Assembly: GCA_035458525.1 (NCBI GenBank)
Contig: DATHZQ010000042.1
Coordinates: forward strand, 1 to 24,377
Source: DATHZQ01 sp035458525
Lineage (GTDB): Bacteria; Actinomycetota; Acidimicrobiia; Spongiisociales; UBA5794
Direction of reading: 5' to 3'
DNA length: 24,377 nt
Below are positions 7,444 to 15,488 of the stretch, in pieces. Under the pieces are notes generated by a model. It saw nothing but the letters and a program-made list of their open reading frames with translations, did no database searches and was not told the DNA's origin. Positions within the stretch are counted from its first letter, which is position 1. Every line of letters starts with the position of its first letter. Both the position numbers and the translations under genes were made by a program.

Positions 7444-7986
7444 ATGATCGACATGCACATACGCAAGCTTTTGGTGGCAGGCGCGCTCGTAGTGCTGCTG
7501 GCGGCGGCCGTGCCCGCTGCCGCCGGGCAGTTGGCCGAGCGGACGATCAAGGAGGATCTCAGCGGATACCTGACCGGGCTCGAATACTCGCCCGGCCTTC
7601 CCGCTGGTGACTACTTCGACGGACGGTGCAGCGAACCGTCACAGTGGGTCTCCTCGATGTCGGGAACGGGACAGATCAGCCATCTGGGTTACGTGACGTG
7701 GGCCACCGAACAGTGTTTCCAGCTCTTCGCGGGAACCTTCGGCGATGCCGAGCTCGTCGTCACTGCGGCGAACGGCGACATGCTGTTCGGGACGTACAGC
7801 GGCGTGATGACCGGGGAGACGACCTTCGCCGAGACCATGGTGATCACCGGTGGCACCGGACGCTTTACCGGGGCCTCCGGCACGATCGACGAGACCGGGT
7901 GGTTCGATGCCGACACCGGATACGTGGAGATCACCGGGGTCGGCTCGATCATCTACGACGCATCTGACCGGGCGTCGAACGACTGA
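7444..7986 (+). CDS. Secreted beta-rich protein of unknown function
   Basis: A 180-residue exported protein. The signal peptide is clear: basic start MIDMHIRK, hydrophobic core LLVAGALVVLLAAAVP (9-24) and an Ala-x-Ala site (AAA, about 25-27). The mature part is rich in Gly, Thr and aromatic residues, has two cysteines (CSEPSQW and EQCFQLF) that may form a disulfide, and contains repeated strand-like segments such as VVTAANGDMLFGTYSGVMTG and VITGGTGRFTGASGTIDETG, ending GSIIYDASDRASND. The TAANGD ... ITGGTGRFxGASG pattern occurs in a broad group of uncharacterised secreted barrel proteins; no enzymatic residues can be assigned. The ATG at 7444 has GGAGGG five bases upstream, and an in-frame ATG at 7453 is a less likely alternative. 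A strong terminator follows, so it is probably monocistronic although the next gene carries the same leader. Confidence 0.85.
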   Translation: MIDMHIRKLLVAGALVVLLAAAVPAAAGQLAERTIKEDLSGYLTGLEYSPGLPAGDYFDGRCSEPSQWVSSMSGTGQISHLGYVTWATEQCFQLFAGTFGDAELVVTAANGDMLFGTYSGVMTGETTFAETMVITGGTGRFTGASGTIDETGWFDADTGYVEITGVGSIIYDASDRASND

Positions 7987-8003
7987 TCGCCGTCCGCAAC
8001 CCC

Positions 8004-8034
8004 AGGAGGGAGCCCGAGCCAAGGGCTCCCTCCT
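8004..8034 (+). terminator. Intrinsic terminator after the secreted-protein gene
   Basis: Perfect 12-bp stem AGGAGGGAGCCC / GGGCTCCCTCCT with a seven-base loop, followed by TT, starting 17 bases after the stop codon. It lies directly before the second copy of the shared leader and so separates the two transcription units. Confidence 0.85.
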
Positions 8035-8036
8035 TT

Positions 8037-8100
8037 GCGTGCCGGTCCTTTGGATTCCCTTGAGGTTGGCGGCGCACGGTGTCGGTGAAAGGAGGTTCCG
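8037..8100 (+). promoter_or_regulatory. Leader copy 2 (shared with the leader at 7371)
   Basis: It carries GCGTGCC, the 18-base block TTTGGATTCCCTTGAGGT at 8049-8066, then AAAGGAGGTTCCG before the ATG at 8101. The distance from the block to the start is 34 bases, seven shorter than in copy 1. The bases between block and ribosome site are only loosely conserved, so the identical core is unlikely to be chance or recent duplication of the whole region. Confidence 0.6.
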
Positions 8101-8730
8101 ATGAGGATGATGACGATCATGGTGGTGCTGGCGATCGCAGCTGCGATCAGCGGCTGCGCCCAAGATGTGACCGAGTCGGACGAATACCAGAGCCTCGAGG
8201 CCGAGCTGGCCGACGTGCAAGCCCGGTACGACGAGGCTGTGGCGGAGGCGCAGGAGGTGGCCAACGCCGAACCGGCCAACGTATCCGTATCCGCACGGCG
8301 TGAGCGGTCTCTGGCCGTCATGACGGAGATCACGGCCATACTCGATGATCCGGCCTCGTTCGGTACCGAGAACGAAATCGCAGATCTGCTCGGCACGCAC
8401 GCCACGGACGGAGCCGTGATGGACGACGACGTATTCGGCGCAGTGAACTATCGAGACGCCTTCTACTACACGCTCTTCGGAGGGGCCGTCGACGCTCAGA
8501 TCACGGTGTACGACATGTGGCTGTCCGACGACGGAACCCAGGGCGGGTTTCTGTGGATGTGGAGTGGCACGAACAGTGCAGGAAATCCCTTCGAGCTGGC
8601 CGGGATCAGCCTCACCGAGTTCGCCGAAGACGGGCGGGTCTCTTACGAGTTGGTGACGTACCCGTACTCGGACGAGTACGTGCGCCAGGCCGTCCGTGGC
8701 GAAGGAACGCCAACACCGTCGACGAGCTGA
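8101..8730 (+). CDS. Predicted lipoprotein with coiled-coil and NTF2/SnoaL-like domain
   Basis: A 209-residue exported protein. The N-terminus is a lipoprotein signal: MRMMTIMVVLAIAAAISGC, with lipidated Cys19 in the lipobox AISGC. Residues 25-60 are rich in Glu and Ala with heptad-like spacing (EYQSLEAELADVQARYDEAV) and probably form a short coiled coil, lifting the domain off the membrane. Residues 75-205 (from SLAVMTEITAILDDP through YRDAFYYTLFGGAVDAQITV to AGISLTEFAEDGRVSYELV) have the length and strand-rich, W/Y/F-lined character of an NTF2/SnoaL-like cone fold, a moderate inference. The tail is TPTPSTS. The ATG has AAAGGAGG seven to eight bases upstream. It shares its leader with the secreted-protein gene before it. 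The SARP-type regulator starts 67 bases after its stop on the same strand. Confidence 0.8.
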   Translation: MRMMTIMVVLAIAAAISGCAQDVTESDEYQSLEAELADVQARYDEAVAEAQEVANAEPANVSVSARRERSLAVMTEITAILDDPASFGTENEIADLLGTHATDGAVMDDDVFGAVNYRDAFYYTLFGGAVDAQITVYDMWLSDDGTQGGFLWMWSGTNSAGNPFELAGISLTEFAEDGRVSYELVTYPYSDEYVRQAVRGEGTPTPSTS

Positions 8731-8797
8731 CGCCGGTCACCGCCCGAGCTTCAGGGGAGCCGGCGGATGGGTGCGTCGTCGTAGACTCAGCCAAGAC

Positions 8798-11686
8798 ATG
8801 CTGTTTTCGGTGCTGGGTCCGCTGGAGGTCACCGACCAGGACGTGCCCATCCCACTGGGCGGGCCCCGGCAGCGATCGGTGTTGGCGTTGCTCCTGCTCG
8901 ATGCGGGCCGCGCCGTGGCGGCCGACCGGCTCGTGACCGAGATCTGGGGTGACGAGCCACCGGACCGTGCTCGTGATTCGCTCTACACCTACGTCTCGAA
9001 CCTACGCCGGAACCTCGGCCGCGAGCGCATCGTTCGTGTCGACAGCAGCTACAGATTCGTCGCCGCCGAGGACGACGTCATCGACGCCGAAGCGATCGAA
9101 GCCCGGGTAGCCGAGGCACGGCGCCTGGCCGGCTCCGATCCGGCCGCCGCCGTTGCACTGATCGATGCGTCGCTGGACTCCTGGCGGGGCCGGCCGTACG
9201 AGGGCCTCGAGGACCTTCCCTCTGTGGCGCCCGAATCGGCCCGGCTCGACGAACTCCGGCTGCGAGCCCTGGAAGATCGCATCGAGGCGGAGCTGCGAGC
9301 CGGGCAGCAACCCAACGTGGGAGACGTGGAGATACTGACGAGAGAGCATCCGTATCGGGAACGTTGCTGGGGTCTGCTGGCACAGGTGCTGTACCGGGCG
9401 GATCGCCAGACCGAAGCCTTGCGTACCCTGGTCCGTCTCCGCCGCTTGCTCGCCGATGATCTCGGTATCGAGCCTTCGCCGGCCATTGCGCAGCTCGAAG
9501 AGCGAATCCTCCTCCACGACCCCGCCCTCGACCCCGGTGCGGCTCCGCCGACGAATCTGCCGGCGCCGATCAGCAGTTTCATCGGCCGCGCCGACGAACT
9601 GGGCGAGCTCGAATCGGTCATTCACCGGCACCGCCTGACCACGGTGACCGGCCCCGGCGGTGCGGGCAAGACTCGCTTGGCAGTGGAGATGGCGAGCCGC
9701 GTCGCAGGCGGTTTCCCGGATGGCGTCTGGCTCGTTGACCTGGCGGCTGTGGCCAAGCCAGAGGGAATCGTGGAAGCCATTGCGGCGGCTCTGGGATTGA
9801 CGACGGGGCCCACGGTCGACCCGGTTGAAGCGTTGCTGAGGCGGCTGCGCCCGCAGACGGTGCTGATCGTGCTGGACAACTGTGAGCATGTGACCGCAGA
9901 CGTCAGCCGGCTCGCCACCCAGTTGCTTGGCGGAGCGCCGGGTGTCCGCATCCTGGCAACCAGCCGCCGCATCCTGGACGTCGTGGGGGAGTACCGCTTT
10001 GCGCTGGCCGGCCTCGACATCTCGGCGGACGATGCCGCAGTGGGCGAAGCGCAGCAACTCTTCGCGGCTCGAGCTGCCTCCGTTCGCCCCGGTTTTGTGC
10101 TGGACGACGGCACCCTGGTCGCCGTCACCTCTGTCTGTCGTCATCTGGATGGCATGCCGCTGGCGATCGAACTCGCTGCGGGCCGGGCCGACGTGGTCAC
10201 GCCCACGGAGATCGAAAGCCGCATGCAGGAACGCTTCAGCTTCCTCGTCGGCACTGAGGAGGAGCGACCGCTCCACCGTTCACTGCAGGCGTCGTTGGAC
10301 TGGAGCTACGGGCTCCTCGGCTCAGGCGATCGTGAGGGGTTCGACCGGCTGGGCGTGTTCGAGGGCACCTTCTCATTGGCCGCAGCCGCCGACGTGCTGG
10401 AAGGAGCCTCCGAAGTCGCCGCCATAGACACCCTTCGGCGCCTCGCCGGTGCTTCGCTGCTCCATGTCCTGCCCGGCGATCTTTCCCGCTACCGGCTCCT
10501 CGAGACCATGCGCCTCTATGCACGATCCCACCTCTATGAGGCCGGGTCCTGGCTCGCGGCCGTGGAACGCCACGACGCCCACTACCGCACCCGGTGCCGC
10601 GAGCTGCGAGGCGCCGTGTTTGGCCGCGGTCGAGCGCAAGCAAGGGTGACGATCGAATCGGAGCTGGCCGACTACGAGGCCGCCTTCGACCGGCTCCTCG
10701 CAACCGGAAAGGTCGACGCCGCGCTCGACATGGGATGGTCGCTGGGCCACGTGTGGCTCTTCTCCGGCAAGCTCGACAAGGGCGTCGCCCGCCTCAGGCG
10801 GCTGATCGAAGCGTCGGCGAACATGCGGACCCGCGCCCGAGCCGACACGCTCACCGCTGCCTCGTTCCTGCTCATGTTTGCGGCCCTGTATGACGAGTCG
10901 CTCTCGTTTGCCGATGAGGCGGCCACGATCTACGAGAACCTCGACGATCAGCAAGGCCTGGCCTACTCCTTGGCCCGCCGGGGGCATCTCGCCTTCTCGG
11001 TCGGAGACGTCCCCACGGCGCTCGAGCTCCTGGAGAAGAGCCTCGCCATCTGCGGTCGGATCGGGTACGACGAGGGTGCCGCATGGCCACTGACGCTGCT
11101 CGGCCAGGCGCGTCTGTGGGCAGGTGACGAGAGCGACGAGGTACGCGGGATGCTCGAAGAGGGACGGCGGCGTTTCATTGCCGTCGGCGACACGTTCGGC
11201 CAGATGCACGCCAACATGTTCATTCCCAACGTCGGCGACCAGCCCGCCGAGGTCCAGCTGCGGTACGCCCAAGAGAGTGTCGAATTGGCCAACAGGCCCG
11301 ATGCCGACCCTCTGACCCGGCCGGTCGCCCTCCACAACCTGTCCTTCAGCGTCTGGAACGCCGGCGAACGCGAACGGGCCATCGGGCTGAACCGGATCTC
11401 GGCCCAGGCCGCGCTTGAGATGGGAGCGGCGATCTCGTCCGGCATGGCATTCCTCCAAGCCGGCCTCTTCGCCGGTGTCCAGGGAGACGCAGCGCGGGCC
11501 GCCGTCCTCTTCGGTGCCGGCGACCGTCATTTCGTCATGCAGAACGCACCCTTCTACGACCGTCAGCTCCAACCCGGAATTGATGCAGCAGTCGAAGCTC
11601 TGGGTGAGGAGCACTACCAGGAACTACATGCACGCGGTCACGCGATGAGCATCAACGAAGCGACCCGGTACCTTCTCGCGGACTAG
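8798..11686 (+). CDS. SARP-family transcriptional regulator with NB-ARC ATPase and TPR domains (AfsR-like)
   Basis: A 962-residue STAND-class regulator. Residues 1-90 form an OmpR-type winged helix (MLFSVLGPLEVTDQDVPIPL ... LYTYVSNLRRNLG). Residues 95-245 form the bacterial transcriptional activation domain (YRERCWGLLAQVLYRADRQT, LADDLGIEPSPAIAQLEERI). Residues 265-560 are an NB-ARC-type ATPase with P-loop GPGGAGKT (285-292), Walker B VLIVLDNCEH with Asp360, and GMPLAIELAAGR as the GxP motif. The rest is TPR-like helices ending EATRYLLAD. Family members bind direct repeats and activate secondary-metabolism or stress genes after sensing nucleotide or protein signals. The reading frame is open upstream to 8696, but that stretch is the shadow of the preceding gene; MLFSVLGPLEV is the canonical domain start. 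No good ribosome site precedes it; TAGACT at 8782-8787 could be the -10 of a nearly leaderless transcript. Targets are unknown; the adjacent exported genes are plausible. Confidence 0.9.
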   Translation: MLFSVLGPLEVTDQDVPIPLGGPRQRSVLALLLLDAGRAVAADRLVTEIWGDEPPDRARDSLYTYVSNLRRNLGRERIVRVDSSYRFVAAEDDVIDAEAIEARVAEARRLAGSDPAAAVALIDASLDSWRGRPYEGLEDLPSVAPESARLDELRLRALEDRIEAELRAGQQPNVGDVEILTREHPYRERCWGLLAQVLYRADRQTEALRTLVRLRRLLADDLGIEPSPAIAQLEERILLHDPALDPGAAPPTNLPAPISSFIGRADELGELESVIHRHRLTTVTGPGGAGKTRLAVEMASRVAGGFPDGVWLVDLAAVAKPEGIVEAIAAALGLTTGPTVDPVEALLRRLRPQTVLIVLDNCEHVTADVSRLATQLLGGAPGVRILATSRRILDVVGEYRFALAGLDISADDAAVGEAQQLFAARAASVRPGFVLDDGTLVAVTSVCRHLDGMPLAIELAAGRADVVTPTEIESRMQERFSFLVGTEEERPLHRSLQASLDWSYGLLGSGDREGFDRLGVFEGTFSLAAAADVLEGASEVAAIDTLRRLAGASLLHVLPGDLSRYRLLETMRLYARSHLYEAGSWLAAVERHDAHYRTRCRELRGAVFGRGRAQARVTIESELADYEAAFDRLLATGKVDAALDMGWSLGHVWLFSGKLDKGVARLRRLIEASANMRTRARADTLTAASFLLMFAALYDESLSFADEAATIYENLDDQQGLAYSLARRGHLAFSVGDVPTALELLEKSLAICGRIGYDEGAAWPLTLLGQARLWAGDESDEVRGMLEEGRRRFIAVGDTFGQMHANMFIPNVGDQPAEVQLRYAQESVELANRPDADPLTRPVALHNLSFSVWNAGERERAIGLNRISAQAALEMGAAISSGMAFLQAGLFAGVQGDAARAAVLFGAGDRHFVMQNAPFYDRQLQPGIDAAVEALGEEHYQELHARGHAMSINEATRYLLAD

Positions 11687-11835
11687 CCGATCCCCCGCAC
11701 GTGGCCGCGTCGAAACCGAGCAACGTCCGTCGACGCAGGCCGTTGCGGCGTTCTGCCCGGCAGGCAAGCGACGCCCGGCGCGGTGTCGTCCACTGGCATC
11801 AACCGTTGTCCCCGCTTGCCGATACCATCCCGGCG

Positions 11836-12909
11836 ATGCGCCGCCCCGCCCTCGCGTGGTTCCCGATCGTGTTGCTTGCAGTGGGCTGTAGCGCGGCACA
11901 ATCGGCCGCTACGAGCGAATCCAGCACGACCGTCGGTTTGGCGTCGGAAGCCACCACGACGACCCGTGCCCCCGCCGGTGCCGGGGCGACCACGACCACC
12001 GCCGACGTCACGTCCACCAGCGCAGCGGCCGATACGACCGCTCCGCCGACCTCGCAGCCGCCCCAACCCGAGTTCGTACCAAACCCGCCGCCCCCCGGAG
12101 CGACCGTGTGTGATCGGTTCACCACGATCACGGAGGTCGGCAGGATCGGTGAACCAGCGCTGGTCGAGAGCTCGGGGATCGCAGCCAGCCGCACTCACCA
12201 GGGTGTGTACTGGCTCCACAACGACTCCGGCGACGACGCATCGATCTACGCCGTCACAGCCGACGGAACCGCACTCGGAGAATGGTCGCTCGAGGGTGTG
12301 ATCGCCTTCGACTGGGAGGACATGGCGATCGGGCCCGGTCCCAGCCGCGGAGTCGACTACCTGTATGTCGCCGACATCGGGGACAACTTCGAATTCCGCC
12401 CTGAGGTCATCGTCCATCGCCTTCCCGAGCCCGACCCGCGTGCTGGCGGCGCAGCCACGGACATCGTGAGCTTCCGGCTCAGGTACCCGATATCACCAAC
12501 CGATGCCGAGGCGGTCGTCGTCGATCCGATCAACGGCGATCTGCTGATCATCACCAAGTCCGACGCCGGGCGCTCCATCGTCCTCAGAGCTGCCGGGGTG
12601 GCGGCGATCGAGAGCGACACCGTCCTGGAGATGACCGAGGTCGCCACTTTGCAGCTGGGCTCCGGGGGGTTGGCAACGGCGGCCGACCTCAGCCGAGACG
12701 GAACGATGATCGCGGTGCGTGGCTACGACCAGGTCTGGATGTGGCCACGCAGCGAGCGCGATCTCGGTGTTGCGTTTGCGGAGCCTCCGTGTGCCGCACC
12801 GTCGCCCGTTGAGCGCCAAGGAGAAGCGCTGGCGTTTACGGCTGACGGACTCGGCTACGTGACCGTGAGCGAAGGCTCGGGTGTCCCGTTGTGGCAGGTC
12901 GGGCCGTGA
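11836..12909 (+). CDS. Lipoprotein with Thr/Pro-rich linker and beta-propeller-like domain
   Basis: A 357-residue predicted surface protein. MRRPALAWFPIVLLAVGC is a lipoprotein signal with Cys18 in a LAVGC lipobox. Residues 20-85 are a low-complexity linker of Ser, Thr, Ala and Pro ending in PNPPPPGATV, likely a spacer through the cell envelope. Residues 90-357 form one domain: ESSGIAASRTHQGVYWLHND, FDWEDMAIGP, YLYVADIGDNFEFR, ISPTDAEAVVVDPINGDLLI, LSRDGTMIAVRGYDQVWMW, GEALAFTADGLGYVTVSEG. This is the pattern of a common actinobacterial propeller family in which acidic residues (WED, DIGDN) line one face; no enzymatic role is established to my knowledge. The frame opens upstream to 11701, but ATG at 11836 begins the signal peptide. 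No strong ribosome site is visible. Confidence 0.82.
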   Translation: MRRPALAWFPIVLLAVGCSAAQSAATSESSTTVGLASEATTTTRAPAGAGATTTTADVTSTSAAADTTAPPTSQPPQPEFVPNPPPPGATVCDRFTTITEVGRIGEPALVESSGIAASRTHQGVYWLHNDSGDDASIYAVTADGTALGEWSLEGVIAFDWEDMAIGPGPSRGVDYLYVADIGDNFEFRPEVIVHRLPEPDPRAGGAATDIVSFRLRYPISPTDAEAVVVDPINGDLLIITKSDAGRSIVLRAAGVAAIESDTVLEMTEVATLQLGSGGLATAADLSRDGTMIAVRGYDQVWMWPRSERDLGVAFAEPPCAAPSPVERQGEALAFTADGLGYVTVSEGSGVPLWQVGP

Positions 12910-13441
12910 TCGCCAGCGCAGGGAGCACGGTTGGGAACGTGAGTCCCTAGACACGCCGCGGCGCCGGTCGACTCACCCACATGGCACTGGTACGCCCATC
13001 GATGGGCCGGGGGCGCCTTCACCACCGACTACGCATGGCTACGGCGCATGATGCCGTCACCGCCGCTGTATCCCGCCCGGGTGAGTCCACGTCGAGCGCT
13101 GGTGTGTGCCTGGGGGCGTACGTCCCAGCCGCCGGCCATGAACCCCCGTTCGTGGGTTTCGGCGAGGTCGCATTGATGGCGTTCGTCACCTGTGGAGAGA
13201 AGGCCGCACCGCCAATGGTTCCCGGGCTCGGCCTGCGGGCGATGCGACACTACGCCTTCGGGTCCTTCCCGTTGATGATGGTGGTCACCAATCGGGTCGC
13301 AGCCCAGATCTATGGGGGCGCTGGTGGCGCTGGCCGGCAGCGACGGCAGCGACGGCAGCGCCGACTGGAACGCACATATCACTGGCTGCCATCGGCGATA
13401 TCGCGCACTCAGTTCCGAGCAGATCCGGCAGTCCCGCGCGG
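12910..13441 (+). other. Poorly coding interval
   Basis: About 530 bases without a gene I can defend. Open frames exist on both strands (12981-13490 plus, 13029-13445 minus) but neither reads like a protein: composition is erratic, no domain motif is visible and ribosome sites are missing. A short GC-rich tandem repeat lies at 13335-13360. The interval borders a mobile-element scar at 13442-13560 and probably holds decayed DNA of the same origin. Confidence 0.5.
13335..13360 (+). repeat. Tandem 9-bp repeat (CGGCAGCGA, about 2.9 copies)
   Basis: Two exact copies of CGGCAGCGA are followed by an eight-base partial copy. It is too short and has no spacers, so it is a simple tandem repeat from slippage and not part of an array. 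Confidence 0.8.
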
Positions 13442-13560
13442 TCAAGCAGCTACCTGCATCCGGAACCTGATCGCGGTGAGGTTTGCATAGGGACGCCGAG
13501 GCGTCCCTTCCTGAACTTCGCCGACCACCACATCATCCATTTGGCACCAATAGGGGGGCA
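13442..13560 (-). pseudogene. Second copy of the remnant C-terminal tail
   Basis: On the minus strand the sequence reads LPPYWCQMDDVVVGEVQEGT and ends TPRRPYANLTAIRFRMQVAA. The part GEVQEGTPRRPYAN matches the end of the broken gene at 5681 (GEVHEGGPRPYKP). At DNA level the two plus-strand sequences share a core of roughly 30 bases around CTTC-s-TGAACTTCGCCGA. No start or upstream domain is present, so this is a scar and not a gene. The parent family is not identified with certainty; a recombinase or transposase C-terminus is my best guess. Confidence 0.4.
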
Positions 13561-13635
13561 GCTGTGAGATTGCTGGTGCGGTCGGGGATTGGGGCGCGTA
13601 GAGTGAAGTCCCGAACGTCAGCGAGGAGTGGGGCA

Positions 13636-14490
13636 ATGACCAAGGCCGCCACTCAATCGATCAGCGCTGCGTCCAGATGGTCGTATGCAGCGCCATTCGG
13701 ATCGTGGCCCGGGCTGGTACGCCACGTCTCAGCTGGTGGTATCGCTGGGCTGACGGCTGGAATTCTCGTCGGTGGTGTTGGCAGTCGTGTGTTCATGCGG
13801 ATAGCTGGCGCCGCATCCGGAACTCGCGGCGGAGGACGCATCACGGAGGCTGGATTCACTGTTGGGGAGCTGACTCTTGGGGGAACGATCGCTCTTGTCG
13901 TGTTCATCGGCATCATCTCAGGGATGGTCGGTGCCGGGATGTACCTGGCGATACGTCCCTGGCTCGGTTGGGTCGGAAGATGGCGCGGTGTGGCCTTCGG
14001 GATTCTGTTGTTCGGTCTCACGAGCGCAACGTCGGATCTGATGAATCCTGACAATGTGGACTTCTCCATACTCGGGAACGGGCCCTTGCTCGTTGCCCTG
14101 ATCATCGGGTTGTTCGTCGGGTTTGGTGTGGTCGCTGACGGGGTGTTCGGGATGCTCGACCGCCGCCTCCCCGGTGGCGACGAGGGGTGGCGGCCGATCG
14201 GTGTCGTGTATGTCGCAATCTCCGCAGTCGGCTTGATGGCCGTGCTGTCCCTTGGCAGTGCCATCCTCTCGGGAGGCGAGGGAATCTGCGGTTGTGAAGC
14301 CCCAGTGCGGGCCTCATGGTCGTTCCTCCTCGTCTTCGCAGCGACTGCAGTCATGTGGATCAGCGGGATTGTGCATACTCCGTCATGGATCGCTCGCACA
14401 GCAACCGTTGCTGGCTACCTGGGCACAACCGGAGTTTTCGTGTTCGGTCTACTGCGTGCGCTCTCTGATGCAGCCGACATCATCAACTAG
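13636..14490 (+). CDS. Polytopic membrane protein of unknown function
   Basis: A 284-residue integral membrane protein with about seven hydrophobic segments: roughly residues 33-55, 79-104, 114-132, 148-172, 187-208, 222-241 and 252-273. Two loops are polar: a Gly/Arg-rich one after the first helix (GAASGTRGGGRITEAGFT) and RRLPGGDEGW between helices four and five. A Cys-rich turn GEGICGCEAP lies between helices five and six and would be extracytoplasmic if the count is right. No transporter or enzyme signature is recognisable. The ATG has GAGGAG eight bases upstream (13622-13627). The frame is open back to 13483, but that part overlaps the remnant on the other strand and lacks hydrophobic character. 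Its codon use is somewhat less G/C-biased than the neighbouring genes, so acquisition by transfer is possible. Confidence 0.75.
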   Translation: MTKAATQSISAASRWSYAAPFGSWPGLVRHVSAGGIAGLTAGILVGGVGSRVFMRIAGAASGTRGGGRITEAGFTVGELTLGGTIALVVFIGIISGMVGAGMYLAIRPWLGWVGRWRGVAFGILLFGLTSATSDLMNPDNVDFSILGNGPLLVALIIGLFVGFGVVADGVFGMLDRRLPGGDEGWRPIGVVYVAISAVGLMAVLSLGSAILSGGEGICGCEAPVRASWSFLLVFAATAVMWISGIVHTPSWIARTATVAGYLGTTGVFVFGLLRALSDAADIIN

Positions 14491-14726
14491 CCGCCCATCT
14501 AACAATGTTGGGGTCCCGTGAGGCGCTGTTGAGGGCGTCGTAGGGTGTGTCGGGTTCGGTTCTGTCTGGTTCGTCTAACTCTGCGCCGCTCGCGGCAGCG
14601 GCTCGACGATGCGGATCATCCGCCGGCCGAAGAGCCTCCGAAAGGTCGGCGACCCGGGCCGGACCCGGCCCCGTCCGAGTCCCGTTCGAGCATTTGGGGC
14701 AGGTGGTCAACCCCAGTCGGTTGAGC

Positions 14727-15488
14727 CTATTCGAGAATCTCGATCACCTCGAACTCCAGAACCTCGATGCGGGATGCCAGATCCCCGTCGAGTTCGATCC
14801 GGGCCACGCCCCGTTCCCTGACCCAGCCTTGTGACATCGACAAGTGGTCCCACTCCATCCGCCAGGTGTAGATGCCGGCATCGATCATCGTGAGATCACT
14901 CAACCGCTCGATCGGCGCGTCGTTGCCGGCGCCCGCGATCATCGCGAGATCGTTCTCGGAAAGGACTGCGATCTGGTCACGAACGAGGTGCGGTACGACA
15001 CCGGCCCAGGGGTAGGTTCCGAACGACATGTTGACGACATCGACCTCGGGGAGTGCAAGAGCCTGGTGCAATGCGGCAGCCACGGACCACTGGTCTCCGA
15101 AGTACGGCCAGTCTTGGTCGGTGTTCTCGTCTTTGAACTGGAGGTGGATCTTCACCGGGTTCAGGCCCGCCGCGGCTACCAAATTCGCTATGAAGTCTCC
15201 GTGGCCGCTTGTTAGGTCGCGGTCATCGAAACTGAAATCGTCGATCACGGCGACAGTGCCGTCCCACTCCGGAGGGTCGATCGGTCCGGCGGAACTCTCC
15301 ACGCGCATATGGCCTGGTCCGAACTTCCATCCGGGGGCCGACACGTGGATGTAGTTCGGGGAAGCGTCATATCCTGCGGAGATCGCTTCCTGGGCGGCCT
15401 CAAGCGGTGTCTGAGTGTCGTTCAGGAGAATCGGCCTGATCGAGACCCCTTCATTCAACTCACCTCGTGAGATATGCTGACATACCAT
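14727..15488 (-). pseudogene. Subtilase-like (S8) protein lacking the catalytic serine region
   Basis: About 253 codons on the minus strand. The first two subtilase boxes are present: Asp in TVAVIDDFSFDD and His in SGHGDFIANLV. The substrate-binding strand VDVVNMSFGTYPW and the oxyanion Asn in AGAGNDAP follow. The region that should then carry the G-T-S-x-A-x-P serine box is missing: after the Asn box the protein runs about 60 residues through an unrelated sequence ending RIEVLEFEVIEILE. It therefore cannot be an active S8 protease as read. It is either truncated by a deletion that joined foreign sequence or is a non-catalytic relative. The start is uncertain: ATG at 15488 or TTG at 15470 with GAGG close upstream. 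Both fall within the vapB promoter region, so the two genes diverge from the same few bases. No signal peptide is visible. Confidence 0.6.
15450..15484 (+). promoter_or_regulatory. vapBC promoter with inverted-repeat operator
   Basis: A -35-like TTCATT (15450-15455) is 17 bases from a -10-like TATGCT (15473-15478), putting the transcript start almost on the vapB ATG at 15487. Between the boxes lies CTCAC-CTC-GTGAG (15459-15471), an inverted repeat placed where a ribbon-helix-helix antitoxin would repress its own operon. A second, smaller repeat TATG-CTGA-CATA overlaps the -10 (15473-15484). Confidence 0.5.

Noticed and set aside
7850..8104. Plus-strand frame across the terminator between the two exported genes
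   Set aside because: It runs through a perfect 12-bp terminator and over the end of a recognised gene in another frame.
8696..8797. Upstream extension of the SARP regulator frame
   Set aside because: It overlaps the end of the lipoprotein gene and adds Arg-rich residues before the canonical winged-helix start MLFSVLGPLEV.
13335..13360. Tandem repeat considered as a CRISPR-like array
   Set aside because: Nine-base units with no spacers and fewer than three copies.
12981..13490. Plus-strand frame of 169 codons in the poorly coding interval
   Set aside because: No motif, an Arg/Gln stretch produced by the 9-bp tandem repeat, no ribosome site, and overlap with a mobile-element scar on the other strand.
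14483..14710. Minus-strand frame beginning MTTCPKCSNGTRTG
   Set aside because: The CxxC pair looks like a zinc site, but it is alone. No second pair, ribosome site or recognisable family was seen, and the rest is low-complexity charged sequence.
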